Shown here: piece after piece, positions 50,624-59,464 of the stretch
How positions within the stretch are numbered: position 1 is the first letter of the stretch
Layout: every line of letters begins with the position of its first letter
Assembly: GCF_000342005.1 (NCBI RefSeq)
Contig: NZ_AOHO01000048.1
Span: 124,001 to 188,000 of the forward strand
Direction: 5' to 3'
DNA: 64,000 nucleotides
From: Amycolatopsis decaplanina DSM 44594
GTDB taxonomy: Bacteria > Actinomycetota > Actinomycetes > Mycobacteriales > Pseudonocardiaceae
Translations under genes and position numbers: made by a program
Notes under the pieces: generated by a model
Database searches by the model: none
Seen by the model: the letters and a program-made list of their open reading frames with translations, nothing else
Told to the model about the DNA's origin: nothing

Positions 50624-52165
50624 TCACGCGGCCGCGGCCACCGGCACAGGCTCCTCTTCGGGGTCTTCAAGGACCTTCGGCACCCCTCTCAACGTGAACA
50701 ACACGCTGACCGCCAGCACCGCCATCAATCCCGCCGAGCACAGCATCGTCAGCTGCAACCCGTCGACGAACGCCGACTTCGCGCCGGCCAGAACCAGTGC
50801 TCCTTGCTCGGGCGGCAGCCGCGCCGCGACCTGAACGGCCCCGCCGAGGGTGTCCGAGATCGCCGCTGAAGTCTCCGACGGCACGCCCGCCGGGATGACG
50901 AGTTCGCTCCGGTACAGCGCGCCGAGCGCGCTGCCGAGGACGGCGATCCCCAGCGCACCGCCGAGTTCGGTCGCCGTCTCGGAGATCGCCGACGCCGCAC
51001 CCGCCCTGGCCTTCGGTACGACACCGAGCACCGTGTCCGTCGCGACGGAGAGGATCAGCGACAACCCGACACCGAAGACGATCATCGCGGCGAGCAGGTC
51101 CGTGTAGACGATCGTCACGCCGACACCCGAGTACAACGCGAAACCGGCCGCCGACAGGGCACAGCCGAGCCCGATGGTGGCCGCGCGGCCGAAGACCTTG
51201 ATCCCCAGCGGCGCGAGCACACCGCCGAGGATCGCGCCGCCCATCCCCGGCAGCCCGGCGAGTCCGGACTTCAGCGGTGACCATCCCGCCACCAGCTGCA
51301 GGTACTGCGCGAACATCAGCGAGACCGCGAGCTGCGCGAACATCGCCAGGATCGTGGTGCCGACGGTCGCCGAGAACGCTCGCTGGGCGAAGAGCTTCAG
51401 ATCCATCAGCGGTTCGGCCAGCCGCGGTTGCCGCAGGACGAACGCGAGCAGGCAGCCGAGGCCGAGCACGGCGGCGACCGCGATGTCCCAGTGCCCCCAG
51501 CCCTTGTACGCGACTTCCTTGATCGTGTAGACGATCCCGACCATGCCGACGATCGACGACAGCACGCTGAGGACGTCGATCCTGCCCGGTGCGGGGTTCT
51601 TCGATTCGGGCAGGATCAGCGCGCCCGCGATCACCATGACCACCACCACCGGCACGTTGACCAGGAACACCGAACCCCACCAGAAATGGTCGAGCAGGAC
51701 CCCGCCGACGAGCGGGCCCATACCGAAACCGAGAATCGTCAGCCCGCTCGAAACCCCGATCACGGCCGCGCGTTCCTTGCCGGTGAACACGTTCCGCACG
51801 ATCGACAGCGTCGACGGCATCAGCGTCGCGGCGGCGATCCCGAGCAGCGCGCGGGCGGCGATCAGGAGTTCCGCCGTCGGCGCGTACGCCGTGATCACCG
51901 AAGCGACACCGAACAGCGACGCCCCGATCAGCAGCAGCTTCTTCCGGCCGACGCGGTCGCCGATGTTCCCCATCGTGATCAGCAGCCCGGCGAGCGCGAA
52001 GCCGTACGCGTCGGCGATCCACAGCAGTTCCGTCGTCGACGGGTGCATCTGCTCCGAAAGCGACGGCAGCACCAGATGCAGCACGGTCAGATCGATCGCG
52101 ATCAGCAGTTGCGCCAGCACGCAGACCGCGACGGTGCCGATCTTGCGGCCTTTGCCGATGCTCAC
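50624..52165 (-). CDS. MFS multidrug exporter, DHA2 family (14 TM)
   Basis: A 513-residue 14-helix proton-drug antiporter. Typical opening LLIAIDLTVLHLVLPSLSEQ, ITMGNIGDRVGRKKLLLIGA (motif A), TLMPSTLSIVRNVFTGKERA (motif B region) and GPLVGGVLLDHFWWGSVFLV with NVP (motif C). It resembles EmrB/QacA-type quaternary ammonium exporters; the substrate is not known. The GTG start overlaps the C45 hydrolase stop by four bases (52162-52165). Confidence 0.9.
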   Translation of the reverse strand: MSIGKGRKIGTVAVCVLAQLLIAIDLTVLHLVLPSLSEQMHPSTTELLWIADAYGFALAGLLITMGNIGDRVGRKKLLLIGASLFGVASVITAYAPTAELLIAARALLGIAAATLMPSTLSIVRNVFTGKERAAVIGVSSGLTILGFGMGPLVGGVLLDHFWWGSVFLVNVPVVVVMVIAGALILPESKNPAPGRIDVLSVLSSIVGMVGIVYTIKEVAYKGWGHWDIAVAAVLGLGCLLAFVLRQPRLAEPLMDLKLFAQRAFSATVGTTILAMFAQLAVSLMFAQYLQLVAGWSPLKSGLAGLPGMGGAILGGVLAPLGIKVFGRAATIGLGCALSAAGFALYSGVGVTIVYTDLLAAMIVFGVGLSLILSVATDTVLGVVPKARAGAASAISETATELGGALGIAVLGSALGALYRSELVIPAGVPSETSAAISDTLGGAVQVAARLPPEQGALVLAGAKSAFVDGLQLTMLCSAGLMAVLAVSVLFTLRGVPKVLEDPEEEPVPVAAAA

Positions 52166-53259
52166 CGCGAAACCCCGAAGGTGAGTTCCGGCGTGTGCCG
52201 CGCGGTGCCGTTCTCGCCGTCACCCAGGTAGAACCGGGTGCTCAGGGTGCGGGCCGCCGGATCGAGGACGCTGCGCCACAGCGTCCGCCACGGCGCGCCG
52301 GGCTCGATCGCGACGGACACCGCGTCGAGCGCGTCACGCGGCCCTGCCCCCGCCTTCTCGGTAAGAGTGCGCAGCCGCTGGTAGGTGAGGAAGCTGTCCG
52401 GGGTGTCCTCGGGCAGCGCGCCGAGATCCGGATGGCGGTGCAGCAGGTGGTTCGTGACGCACAGCGGCCCATCCGCGACCTCGACGAAGTGCTCGATGTC
52501 GTGCGCTCCGCGTTCGTACACGAAGCCACGGCCGGAGGCGTCGGCGACGATGTAGTGGCAGGGCGCGCCGTGCGCGTACTGCTTCGCGAGCATCAGGGCT
52601 TCCTTGGCCTCGTCGACGTTTTCGCAGGTGTCCAGCAGATATCGGCACACCTGCACGACCGAAAGACCCGCCTGCGGACCGGGAACGTTCTCAAGCGGCG
52701 CGGCCGCTTCGATGTCGGCCATCAGCAGCGCGACGACGAGCCCGGCCTCGTTGACGCCCTCCATCGCACCGTCCATTGTGGACATGGTCAGCGAGGTCGA
52801 GGCGATGCCGTCGTCGGGGATGATCGTCAGGACGTAGGGCCGTGACGCCATCGGCACGGTCCCATCGTCGACGGGTTCCGCGCCCGCCATCACCGCGCCC
52901 AGTTGACTCCAGCTCAAGGTGAAGAAGTCGTAGTTCCGGCCGAGCGTGCTGCCCGTCCACAGCGCCGAACAGCCCGACCCGGCGGGCAGGGCGCTCGCGT
53001 CGTCGAAGGAGACCGCCGCATCGGCCGGGAGCCCGTAGGCCTCGGCGAACCCGGCTGTGCGTTCGGCGTATTGCGGCCAGTTCCGCGCGAACCAGGTACG
53101 CCGCGCCTTGGCCACCATCGGCTCGATCGGCGGCGGGGACCAGTCCGAACGCGCCTGCGTTTCGGCGCCGAGGGCACGGCCGATTTCGGCTTGGGTGCCG
53201 CGCAACGTCAGATGCCGCACGGCGAGGAAGTCTTCGGGAGATCCGGCTAGGTAGGTCAT
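52162..53259 (-). CDS. C45-family autoproteolytic Ntn-hydrolase
   Basis: A 365-residue protein of the peptidase C45 (isopenicillin N acyltransferase-like) family. ATG 53259 (MTYLAGSPEDF) is used; an ATG ten codons earlier adds residues without similarity. The self-processing site is LPAGSGCSALWTGSTLGRNY with Cys97 as nucleophile. Other landmarks: YVLTIIPDDGIASTSLTMST, MEGVNEAGLVVALLM and VVQVCRYLLDTCENVDEAKE. Such enzymes cleave themselves and then hydrolyse amides. The pairing with an exporter on one transcript hints at a detoxification or product-release role. Confidence 0.85.
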   Translation of the reverse strand: MTYLAGSPEDFLAVRHLTLRGTQAEIGRALGAETQARSDWSPPPIEPMVAKARRTWFARNWPQYAERTAGFAEAYGLPADAAVSFDDASALPAGSGCSALWTGSTLGRNYDFFTLSWSQLGAVMAGAEPVDDGTVPMASRPYVLTIIPDDGIASTSLTMSTMDGAMEGVNEAGLVVALLMADIEAAAPLENVPGPQAGLSVVQVCRYLLDTCENVDEAKEALMLAKQYAHGAPCHYIVADASGRGFVYERGAHDIEHFVEVADGPLCVTNHLLHRHPDLGALPEDTPDSFLTYQRLRTLTEKAGAGPRDALDAVSVAIEPGAPWRTLWRSVLDPAARTLSTRFYLGDGENGTARHTPELTFGVSR

Positions 53260-53310
53260 GCCCGGAGGGTGTCCGCCGCCGCTGACCATCCGCGCACCAC
53301 GCGCTGACGG

Positions 53311-53340
53311 CTTGTCGGTGCTTGTCGGTGCTTGTCATCG
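53311..53340. repeat. 10-bp tandem direct repeats
   Basis: CTTGTCGGTG, CTTGTCGGTG and CTTGTCATCG follow one another at 53311-53340, one helical turn apart, upstream of the rightward genes at 53401 and 53466. The spacing suits cooperative regulator binding. Confidence 0.5.
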
Positions 53341-53400
53341 GAATGTCATGTGCCCCGCGCGAAGGTTCTCTCACCAAGGCAACGACAAGCGAGGGATTCC

Positions 53401-53469
53401 GTGCTCAGCAACAAGGTGTACGTCTTCGACCGCCGCGCGGCCGCCGAAGCGCAGCGTGACGCCCGATGA
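53401..53469 (+). CDS. Possible 22-residue upstream peptide coupled to the next gene
   Basis: GTG 53401 with GCGAGGG seven bases upstream opens VLSNKVYVFDRRAAAEAQRD, ending AR and TGA 53467-53469. The next gene's ATG (53466) overlaps this stop, a normal coupling geometry. It may be a short leader that brings ribosomes to the next start, which has no good ribosome-binding site of its own. Confidence 0.4.
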   Translation: MLSNKVYVFDRRAAAEAQRDAR

Positions 53470-54161
53470 GGAACATCGACGGCGGTTTCCTCGCCGCGCC
53501 GGACCAGGCCGCGCTCGAACGCCGTGACCGGGAGGTGCGCAAGGGCAAGCTCGCCCTGCTCCTGACCGTCGCGGGCGGATTCGCCGCACTGGTCGCCGGC
53601 TATCAGGTCCTCGTGGACTTCTCCCCGGTTTCGCTGGTGGTGACGCTGATCGCGCTGGCCGCGGCGGTCGGTGGCGGCGTGCTCACCAAGCACCTGATGC
53701 GCAACGTGCGGTTCCGGGTGCACAAACCGAACGCGGGCCTGGTCGGCGCCGCGAAGCTGACGGGGCTCCTGGTGGCCTTCTTCGGGATCGCCGCCCTGCT
53801 CGGATCCATCGGGGCGCCCGGGCCGCTGCGGATCGTCCTGATCGCCGGCGGCGTCGGCACCATCGCCTACGTGAAGTCGCAGCACGACCAGCAGTGGGTG
53901 CTCTTCGAACTGGACGCGGTGGGCGTCCGGGTCGAGCGGACGGTCGTGCCCTGGCGTGACATCACCCGGCTCACCACCGACCCGGTCGGCCCCGGGATGA
54001 CCCGGCTCGGCGCGGTCGGAGTCGACGCGGCGCCGCTGTACGTCGCGGTCCAGGACACCGAACTCGACCAGCGGCTCCTCGCCGACGCCGTCGTCCGCTT
54101 CGCGCCGCAGGGAACCCGGCTGACCCGCGCTCAGGACTCCCTGGGCAACCCGGCCAGTTGA
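53466..54161 (+). CDS. Membrane protein of unknown function
   Basis: A 231-residue protein. It has about four hydrophobic segments (LALLLTVAGGFAALVAGYQV, SLVVTLIALAAAVGGGVL, GLLVAFFGIAALLGSIGAP, IVLIAGGVGTIAYV) followed by a soluble domain of about 90 residues with QWVLFELDAVGVRVERTVVP and WRDITRLTTD, a pattern like a small PH-type fold. No family is assigned. Its last 31 bases overlap the converging SARP gene. Confidence 0.65.
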   Translation: MRNIDGGFLAAPDQAALERRDREVRKGKLALLLTVAGGFAALVAGYQVLVDFSPVSLVVTLIALAAAVGGGVLTKHLMRNVRFRVHKPNAGLVGAAKLTGLLVAFFGIAALLGSIGAPGPLRIVLIAGGVGTIAYVKSQHDQQWVLFELDAVGVRVERTVVPWRDITRLTTDPVGPGMTRLGAVGVDAAPLYVAVQDTELDQRLLADAVVRFAPQGTRLTRAQDSLGNPAS

Positions 54162-57100
54162 GCGGCGCCGCGCACGCCGAGCCCTCGGCGATAGGCCCGG
54201 TCGAAATCGTCACCGAGCCGCTCCCGCACGGTCGTGCGGAGCAGGGCGGCGTCCGGATCGACGGCGAACGGGGTGCCCCGGATGGTCACCGCGGCGCCGA
54301 TCAGGACCGCCGCCCGCTCGGCGTCGCCCCGCAGCAGCGCGACCCCGGCGAGGCCTTCGACGGCGCAGGCCACGGTGGTGTTGTCGTGCCAGCTGTCCGC
54401 CGACATGAGGGCGAGCCCGTGCAGTTCCTCGGCCCCGTCGGCGTCGCCCTCGGCGGCCAAGATCCAGCCGAGCGAGATCTTCGCACCGGCACGGACCCCT
54501 TCGGCCGCGAACGAACCGCCGGGACACTCCGCGAGCGCGAGTTCGCTCAGCGCGCGTGCCGCGGCCAGATCGCCCTCGTGCCGGGCGAGGAACGCGAGCC
54601 CGATGTACCCGGCCGCCCGGCTTTCCGGCATCCCGGCGCGGCGCGCGATCTCGATGGCGAGTTCGAAATCCGCCCGCGCCCCCGCCGTGTCACCGTGGAG
54701 CAGTTTGCTACCGCCGCGACGGCACAGCAGGTCCGCGTTGTCGTCGGACGCGCCGAGTTCCCGCATCAGCCGGAGCGCCTCGTTCATCATTTCGAGCGCT
54801 TCGGCCTGGCGGTTCGTCCAGACCAGGATCTGTGACAGATGGTCGAGGGCCATCGAAAGACCCCAGCGCTCACCGATCTTCCGGAACGCCGCCGCCCCCT
54901 CGCGCAGGAAACTTTCCGCGGCTTCGAGTTCGCCCCGCATCAGCGCACGGAGCCCGTAACCGGTCGGCGCGAGCGCGAGACTCCAGGCGTCGCTGTACGC
55001 CAGCAGGGCCCGACCGCGCTTCAGCAGCTCGTCGCCGTCACCGGGCGGACCGGTCACGACCCCCATCAACAGCAGCAGCGCCGGATTCCGGGGTGCCTTG
55101 GCCAGATCCCGCACGAGGTCGTGCACCGCGGGCATGTGCCGGTCGAGCGCCTCGTGGCCGCGGAGTCCCACCGCGGCGGCGAGCACACAGAGCTGGTACT
55201 CCTCGTCGAGGCCGTCCGGCGGGCGAGGGCCGAGGTTCTTGACCACTTCCAGGCACAGCGTCGAACCTTCGAACCGGCGACCGCGCATCCACCAGTACGT
55301 CACCAGCGCGGCCGAAAGCCGGAGCGCGATCCGCACGTCGGCCTCGGCGGCCCAGCGCAGCGCGGCCAGGAGATCGTCGTAGGCGGCGTCGAGACGGTCG
55401 AGCCAGACCAGCTGGTCGCCGGTGCGCAGAAGCGGGTCGGCCTCCTCGGCGAGGTCGAGGAAGTGCTCGGCGTGCGCGCGCCGCATCCGCTCGGTCTCGC
55501 CGGTTTCGGCGAGCTTCTCGGCGAAGAACGCCCGGATGGTTTCGAGCATCCGATACCGGTCGCCGGTGCGTTCGACCAGCGATCTGTCCACAAGGGACGG
55601 AAGCAGATCCGCGATGTCCGGCACGGCGCAGACCGCTTCGGCGTCGGCCAGGGTCGTGCCGCCCGCGAAGACGGTCAGCCGCCTGCCGAGCAGGCGTTCG
55701 TCCTCGTCGAGCAGATCCCAGCTCCAATCGACGACGGCGCGCAGCGTGCGATGACGGCTTTCGGCGCCCCGGCTTCCCCGTGAGAGCAGGCGGAACCGGT
55801 CGTCCAGCCTCGCGGCGATTTCGCCGACCGGCAGCGTCCGCACGCGCGAGGCGGCGAGCTCGATGGCCAGCGGCAGCCCGTCGAGCGCGGCGCAGATCCG
55901 CTGGACGTCACCCGCGGTGCCGTCATCGACGGCGAAGCCCGGATCGCCCGCCCGCGCGCGGTCGGCGAACAACCGGACCGCGGCGAACTCCAGCGACCGG
56001 GCGGGCGGCGTGCCCGGCGGCGGCACGGCGAGCCGCGGCACGGGGGAGACGACCTCGCCGGTGATGCCCAGCGGTTCGCGGCTCGTGGCGAGCACCCGCA
56101 GCGCGGGGGCGGCGCCGAGCAGCCGGGCGACCAGCTTCGCGGCGGCTTCGACCAGGTGCTCGCAGTTGTCGAGCACCAGCAGGACCGCCCGTTCGGCCAG
56201 CGCGTCGATCAGCCGCTCCAGCGGCGCGTTCTCCACTGGCGCGGTGACCGTCCCGAGTGGGACCGTCCGCAGGCCGAGCGCGGTCAGCACGGCGTGGGCG
56301 ACAGTGAAGTCCCTGACGTCCTCGGTGTACGGCGCGAGTTCGACGAAGACTGCCGGGAGGTCCATCGCGGTCGCTGTCTCGATGGCCAGCCGGGTCTTGC
56401 CCGCCCCACCGGGGCCGGTCAGTGTCACCAGCCGTGAGCTGCCCAAGCGGCCGAGCACGTGCCGGAGATCGCCTTCACGGCCGATGAAGCTGGTGAGCTG
56501 GGCGGGGAGCGGCGCGGTCGTGGCCTTGACGGGCGGCGTCTCACCGCGCAGCACGGCCAGATGCGCGGCGGCGAGCTCCGGTCCGGGGTCCGTGCCGAGT
56601 TCGTCGGCGAGGACACGGCGGGCGTTCTCGAACGCGGTGAGCGCGTCGGCCTGCCGTCCCGCTGCGTGCAACGCGCGGATCAGCAGCGCGCGTGGCCGCT
56701 CTCGCAGCGGTTGATCGTCGATGACCGCGCGAAGCTCGGCGAGGACGTCTTCGTGTCTTCCCAGCTTGAGTTCGGCTTCGACGCTGTCCTCGATCGCCGA
56801 CGTCTTCAGCTCGTTCAGCCTGGTGACCTGTGGAGCGCGGAACGGCGCGTCGGTGATGTCCGCGAACGCCGGGCCGCGCCAGAGACCGAGAGCGTCGCGA
56901 AGCAGTTCGGCCGCCTTCGCGGCGTCTCCCGCCGCGAGAGTGCGCCGACCTTCGTCGGCGAGCAACTCGAATCGATGCACGTCGACGTCGCCGGGATCCG
57001 CGGCGAGCCGGTAGCCCGCCGGGCTGAACTCGACGGGCGCGAGGTCCTTCAGCGCACCGCGCAGCCGCGAGACCTGCGATTGCAGCGCGTTCGCCACACC

Positions 57101-57271
57101 ATCAGGTGGCTGATCGCCGTAGAGGCCGCCGATGAGCCGCTCCGCCGGGACGACCCGGCCCGCCTCCAGCACGAGCAACGCGAACAGCGTCCGGACCCTG
57201 GGCCCGCCGATCGGAACGGCGATGCCGTCCTCGCGGCGCACCTCCGTCGCCCCCAGAACGCCGAATCGCAT
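54131..57271 (-). CDS. SARP/AfsR-type transcriptional regulator with STAND ATPase
   Basis: A 1046-residue regulator. Residues 1-95 form an OmpR-like winged helix (VRTLFALLVLEAGRVVPAER, NALQSQVSRLRGALK), and about 97-243 the bacterial transcriptional activation domain (VDVHRFELLADEGRRTLAAG, RPRALLIRALHAAGRQADAL). An NB-ARC-like ATPase follows: P-loop TGPGGAGKTRL at 285-294 and Walker B AVLLVLDNCEHL. The C-terminal 450 residues are TPR-like helical repeats. Such proteins activate secondary-metabolite or developmental genes. It is divergent from the sugar cassette at 57397 with 125 bases between starts, making that cassette a likely target. Confidence 0.9.
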   Translation of the reverse strand: MRFGVLGATEVRREDGIAVPIGGPRVRTLFALLVLEAGRVVPAERLIGGLYGDQPPDGVANALQSQVSRLRGALKDLAPVEFSPAGYRLAADPGDVDVHRFELLADEGRRTLAAGDAAKAAELLRDALGLWRGPAFADITDAPFRAPQVTRLNELKTSAIEDSVEAELKLGRHEDVLAELRAVIDDQPLRERPRALLIRALHAAGRQADALTAFENARRVLADELGTDPGPELAAAHLAVLRGETPPVKATTAPLPAQLTSFIGREGDLRHVLGRLGSSRLVTLTGPGGAGKTRLAIETATAMDLPAVFVELAPYTEDVRDFTVAHAVLTALGLRTVPLGTVTAPVENAPLERLIDALAERAVLLVLDNCEHLVEAAAKLVARLLGAAPALRVLATSREPLGITGEVVSPVPRLAVPPPGTPPARSLEFAAVRLFADRARAGDPGFAVDDGTAGDVQRICAALDGLPLAIELAASRVRTLPVGEIAARLDDRFRLLSRGSRGAESRHRTLRAVVDWSWDLLDEDERLLGRRLTVFAGGTTLADAEAVCAVPDIADLLPSLVDRSLVERTGDRYRMLETIRAFFAEKLAETGETERMRRAHAEHFLDLAEEADPLLRTGDQLVWLDRLDAAYDDLLAALRWAAEADVRIALRLSAALVTYWWMRGRRFEGSTLCLEVVKNLGPRPPDGLDEEYQLCVLAAAVGLRGHEALDRHMPAVHDLVRDLAKAPRNPALLLLMGVVTGPPGDGDELLKRGRALLAYSDAWSLALAPTGYGLRALMRGELEAAESFLREGAAAFRKIGERWGLSMALDHLSQILVWTNRQAEALEMMNEALRLMRELGASDDNADLLCRRGGSKLLHGDTAGARADFELAIEIARRAGMPESRAAGYIGLAFLARHEGDLAAARALSELALAECPGGSFAAEGVRAGAKISLGWILAAEGDADGAEELHGLALMSADSWHDNTTVACAVEGLAGVALLRGDAERAAVLIGAAVTIRGTPFAVDPDAALLRTTVRERLGDDFDRAYRRGLGVRGAAQLAGLPRES

Positions 57272-57396
57272 GACGCAACCCTAGAGCGTCATTGACCTGG
57301 GAGGATCCAGCCCGCCCGAGATCGGCCGAATGGCGTCTATACACTTCGCCGGGTCCCCACGCAATGGGAGAGGGCTACGGGAGAGGGTAAGCAGGA

Positions 57397-58527
57397 ATGT
57401 CCAACCAGGAACCTGTGGTCCTCGGTCAGCCGACCGTCGGCGACGAAGAACTCGCCGCGGTGGCGGAGGTGTTCCGGTCCGGCTGGCTGGCCGGTGCGGG
57501 CCCCGCTTGCCGCCGTTTCGAGGAACGCTTCGCGAAGACCGTCGGCACCGCGCACGCCCTGACCACCAGCAACTGTGGCTCGGCACTCTTCCTCGGGCTG
57601 CGTGTGCTCGGCGTGAAGCCGGGCGATGAGGTCATCGTCGGCGACTACACGTTCCCCGCCACCGGCCACGCCGTGCTCCAGGCCGGTGCGACGCCGGTGT
57701 TCGCGGACATCCGCCCGGACGTCTGGAGCGCCGACCCGGCGTCGATCGAAGCGCTGATCACCCCGCGCACGGTCGGCATCCTCGCCGTCGACGTCGCCGG
57801 GCAGCCCGGAGACTTCGACGAGTACCGCGCCATCGCCGACAAGCACGGCCTGTGGCTCTTCGAGGACGCCGCCTGCGCCGCGGGCGCCACCTACAAGACC
57901 CGCCCGGCGGGCAGCCTCGCCGACCTGGCCGCGTTCTCCTTCCACGGCCGCAAGGGCATCACCGCGGGCGAAGGCGGCGCGCTGGTCTCGGACCGCGAAG
58001 ACCTCATCGCGCACGCGCGCAAGCTGCACACCTACGGCATCGAACCCGCCATCACCCGTGAGGGTTCCGGCGCGTTGCCGATCCCGGAGTTCCACGAGCT
58101 GGGCTACAACTTCCGGCTTTCGGACGTGCAGGCCGCGATCATGAACGTCCAGCTGGACCGCCTCCCTGACCTGCTTTCGGCCCGCCGTTCGGTGGCCAAG
58201 CGCTACCACGAGGCGTTCGAGAACCTGCCCGGTCTCGACGTCCCGGTGGAACTGCCGGACCGCGAGCACCCGTGGCAGGCCTACATCCTCACCGTGGCCC
58301 CGGAGATCGACCGCGACGCGCTCGCGCTGCGGATCCGCGAACAGGGCGTGCAGTGCAACTTCGGCACCTACGCCTCGCACCTCCAGCCCATCTACGGCAA
58401 GAAGCAGACCTTGCCGGTATCGGCGGACCTCTTCGCCCGTCACCTCGCCATCCCGATGCACGCCAACCTCACCGATACTCACGTAGACCGGGTCATCGCG
58501 ACCGTCAGCGCCGCGTGGGCGAGCTAG
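57397..58527 (+). CDS. DegT/DnrJ/EryC1/StrS sugar aminotransferase
   Basis: A 376-residue PLP enzyme that transaminates nucleotide-linked keto sugars. EVFRSGWLAGAGPACRRFEE, HALTTSNCGSALFLGLRVLG, VGDYTFPATGHAVLQAGATP and the lysine motif AAFSFHGRKGITAGEGGALV (Lys186) are clear, and LGYNFRLSDVQAAIMNVQLD closes the core. The EDAAQA motif reads EDAACAAG, with Cys in the usual Gln/His position. GGGAG lies upstream of the ATG. It heads the cassette; the exact sugar is unknown. Confidence 0.9.
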   Translation: MSNQEPVVLGQPTVGDEELAAVAEVFRSGWLAGAGPACRRFEERFAKTVGTAHALTTSNCGSALFLGLRVLGVKPGDEVIVGDYTFPATGHAVLQAGATPVFADIRPDVWSADPASIEALITPRTVGILAVDVAGQPGDFDEYRAIADKHGLWLFEDAACAAGATYKTRPAGSLADLAAFSFHGRKGITAGEGGALVSDREDLIAHARKLHTYGIEPAITREGSGALPIPEFHELGYNFRLSDVQAAIMNVQLDRLPDLLSARRSVAKRYHEAFENLPGLDVPVELPDREHPWQAYILTVAPEIDRDALALRIREQGVQCNFGTYASHLQPIYGKKQTLPVSADLFARHLAIPMHANLTDTHVDRVIATVSAAWAS

Positions 58528-58534
58528 GAGAGAA

Positions 58535-59464
58535 ATGCCCGACAAGAAGGTCCTCTTCACCGGGGGCGGCGGCTTCATCGCCGCGCACGTCATCCCGATG
58601 CTGATCGAGGGCGGCTACACCGTCCGCGTCTTCGACAACATGACGCGCGGCGACCGCGCCAGGATCAACGAGTTCGTCGCCACCGGCAAGGTCGAGCTGG
58701 TCGAGAAGGACGTGCGCTACGGCGGCGCGGTGCGTGAGGCCATGCGCGGCTGCACGCACGTCATCCACTTCGCCACCGTGTCGATCAACAAGTCGGTCGC
58801 GGACCCGCACGAGTCCATCGACATCAACATGGTCGGCAACCACAACGTCTTCGCCGCCGCGGCGGACGAGGGTGTCGAGCGGCTCGTGTTCGCCTCGACC
58901 GCGTCCGTCTACGGCGACCCGAAGCGGCTGCCGATGCACGAGGACGACGAGCTCAAGCCGCTCACGCCGTACTGCATCTCGAAGCGCGCGGGCGAGGACA
59001 TGCTCGGCTTCTACGAGCGCACCAAGGGCCTGTCCTGGAACGCGCTGCGGTTCTTCAACGTGTACGGCCCCGGCCAGAAGATCGAGGCCTACTACACGTC
59101 GGTGATCAACCACTTCATCCAGCGCCTGCGCGCCGGCCAGCCGCCGATCATCGACGGCCGCGGCGACCAGTCGATGGACTTCGTGCACGTCACGGACCTG
59201 GCCCGCGCCGTCGTCGCGGCGCTCGAGTCGGAGCAGGCGAACCTGCCGATCAACATCGGCACCGGGATCGACACCTCCATCGCGACGCTGGCGAAGATCC
59301 TCATCGACGCGGTCGGCGTCAACGTCGAGCCGCTGTTCAACGAGCGCGACGTGCTGGTTTCGCGGCGTGCCGCGGACATCACCCGTGCCCGCGAGGTCCT
59401 CGGCTGGGAGCCGAAGATCTCCGTGGAAGAGGGCATGTACGAACTGGTGAAGGCCTCGGAATGA
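58535..59464 (+). CDS. NAD-dependent sugar epimerase/dehydratase (SDR)
   Basis: A 309-residue extended SDR enzyme. It has the NAD site KKVLFTGGGGFIAAHVIPML, Asp in RVFDNMTRGDRA, the Ser in VFASTASVYGDP, the YxxxK pair in TPYCISKRAGEDM, and substrate-binding RFFNVYGPGQK and DQSMDFVHVTDLARAV. It resembles UDP-glucose 4-epimerases and related nucleotide-sugar enzymes. It lies eight bases after the aminotransferase and overlaps the glycosyltransferase by four, so one operon is certain by layout. Confidence 0.9.
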   Translation: MPDKKVLFTGGGGFIAAHVIPMLIEGGYTVRVFDNMTRGDRARINEFVATGKVELVEKDVRYGGAVREAMRGCTHVIHFATVSINKSVADPHESIDINMVGNHNVFAAAADEGVERLVFASTASVYGDPKRLPMHEDDELKPLTPYCISKRAGEDMLGFYERTKGLSWNALRFFNVYGPGQKIEAYYTSVINHFIQRLRAGQPPIIDGRGDQSMDFVHVTDLARAVVAALESEQANLPINIGTGIDTSIATLAKILIDAVGVNVEPLFNERDVLVSRRAADITRAREVLGWEPKISVEEGMYELVKASE

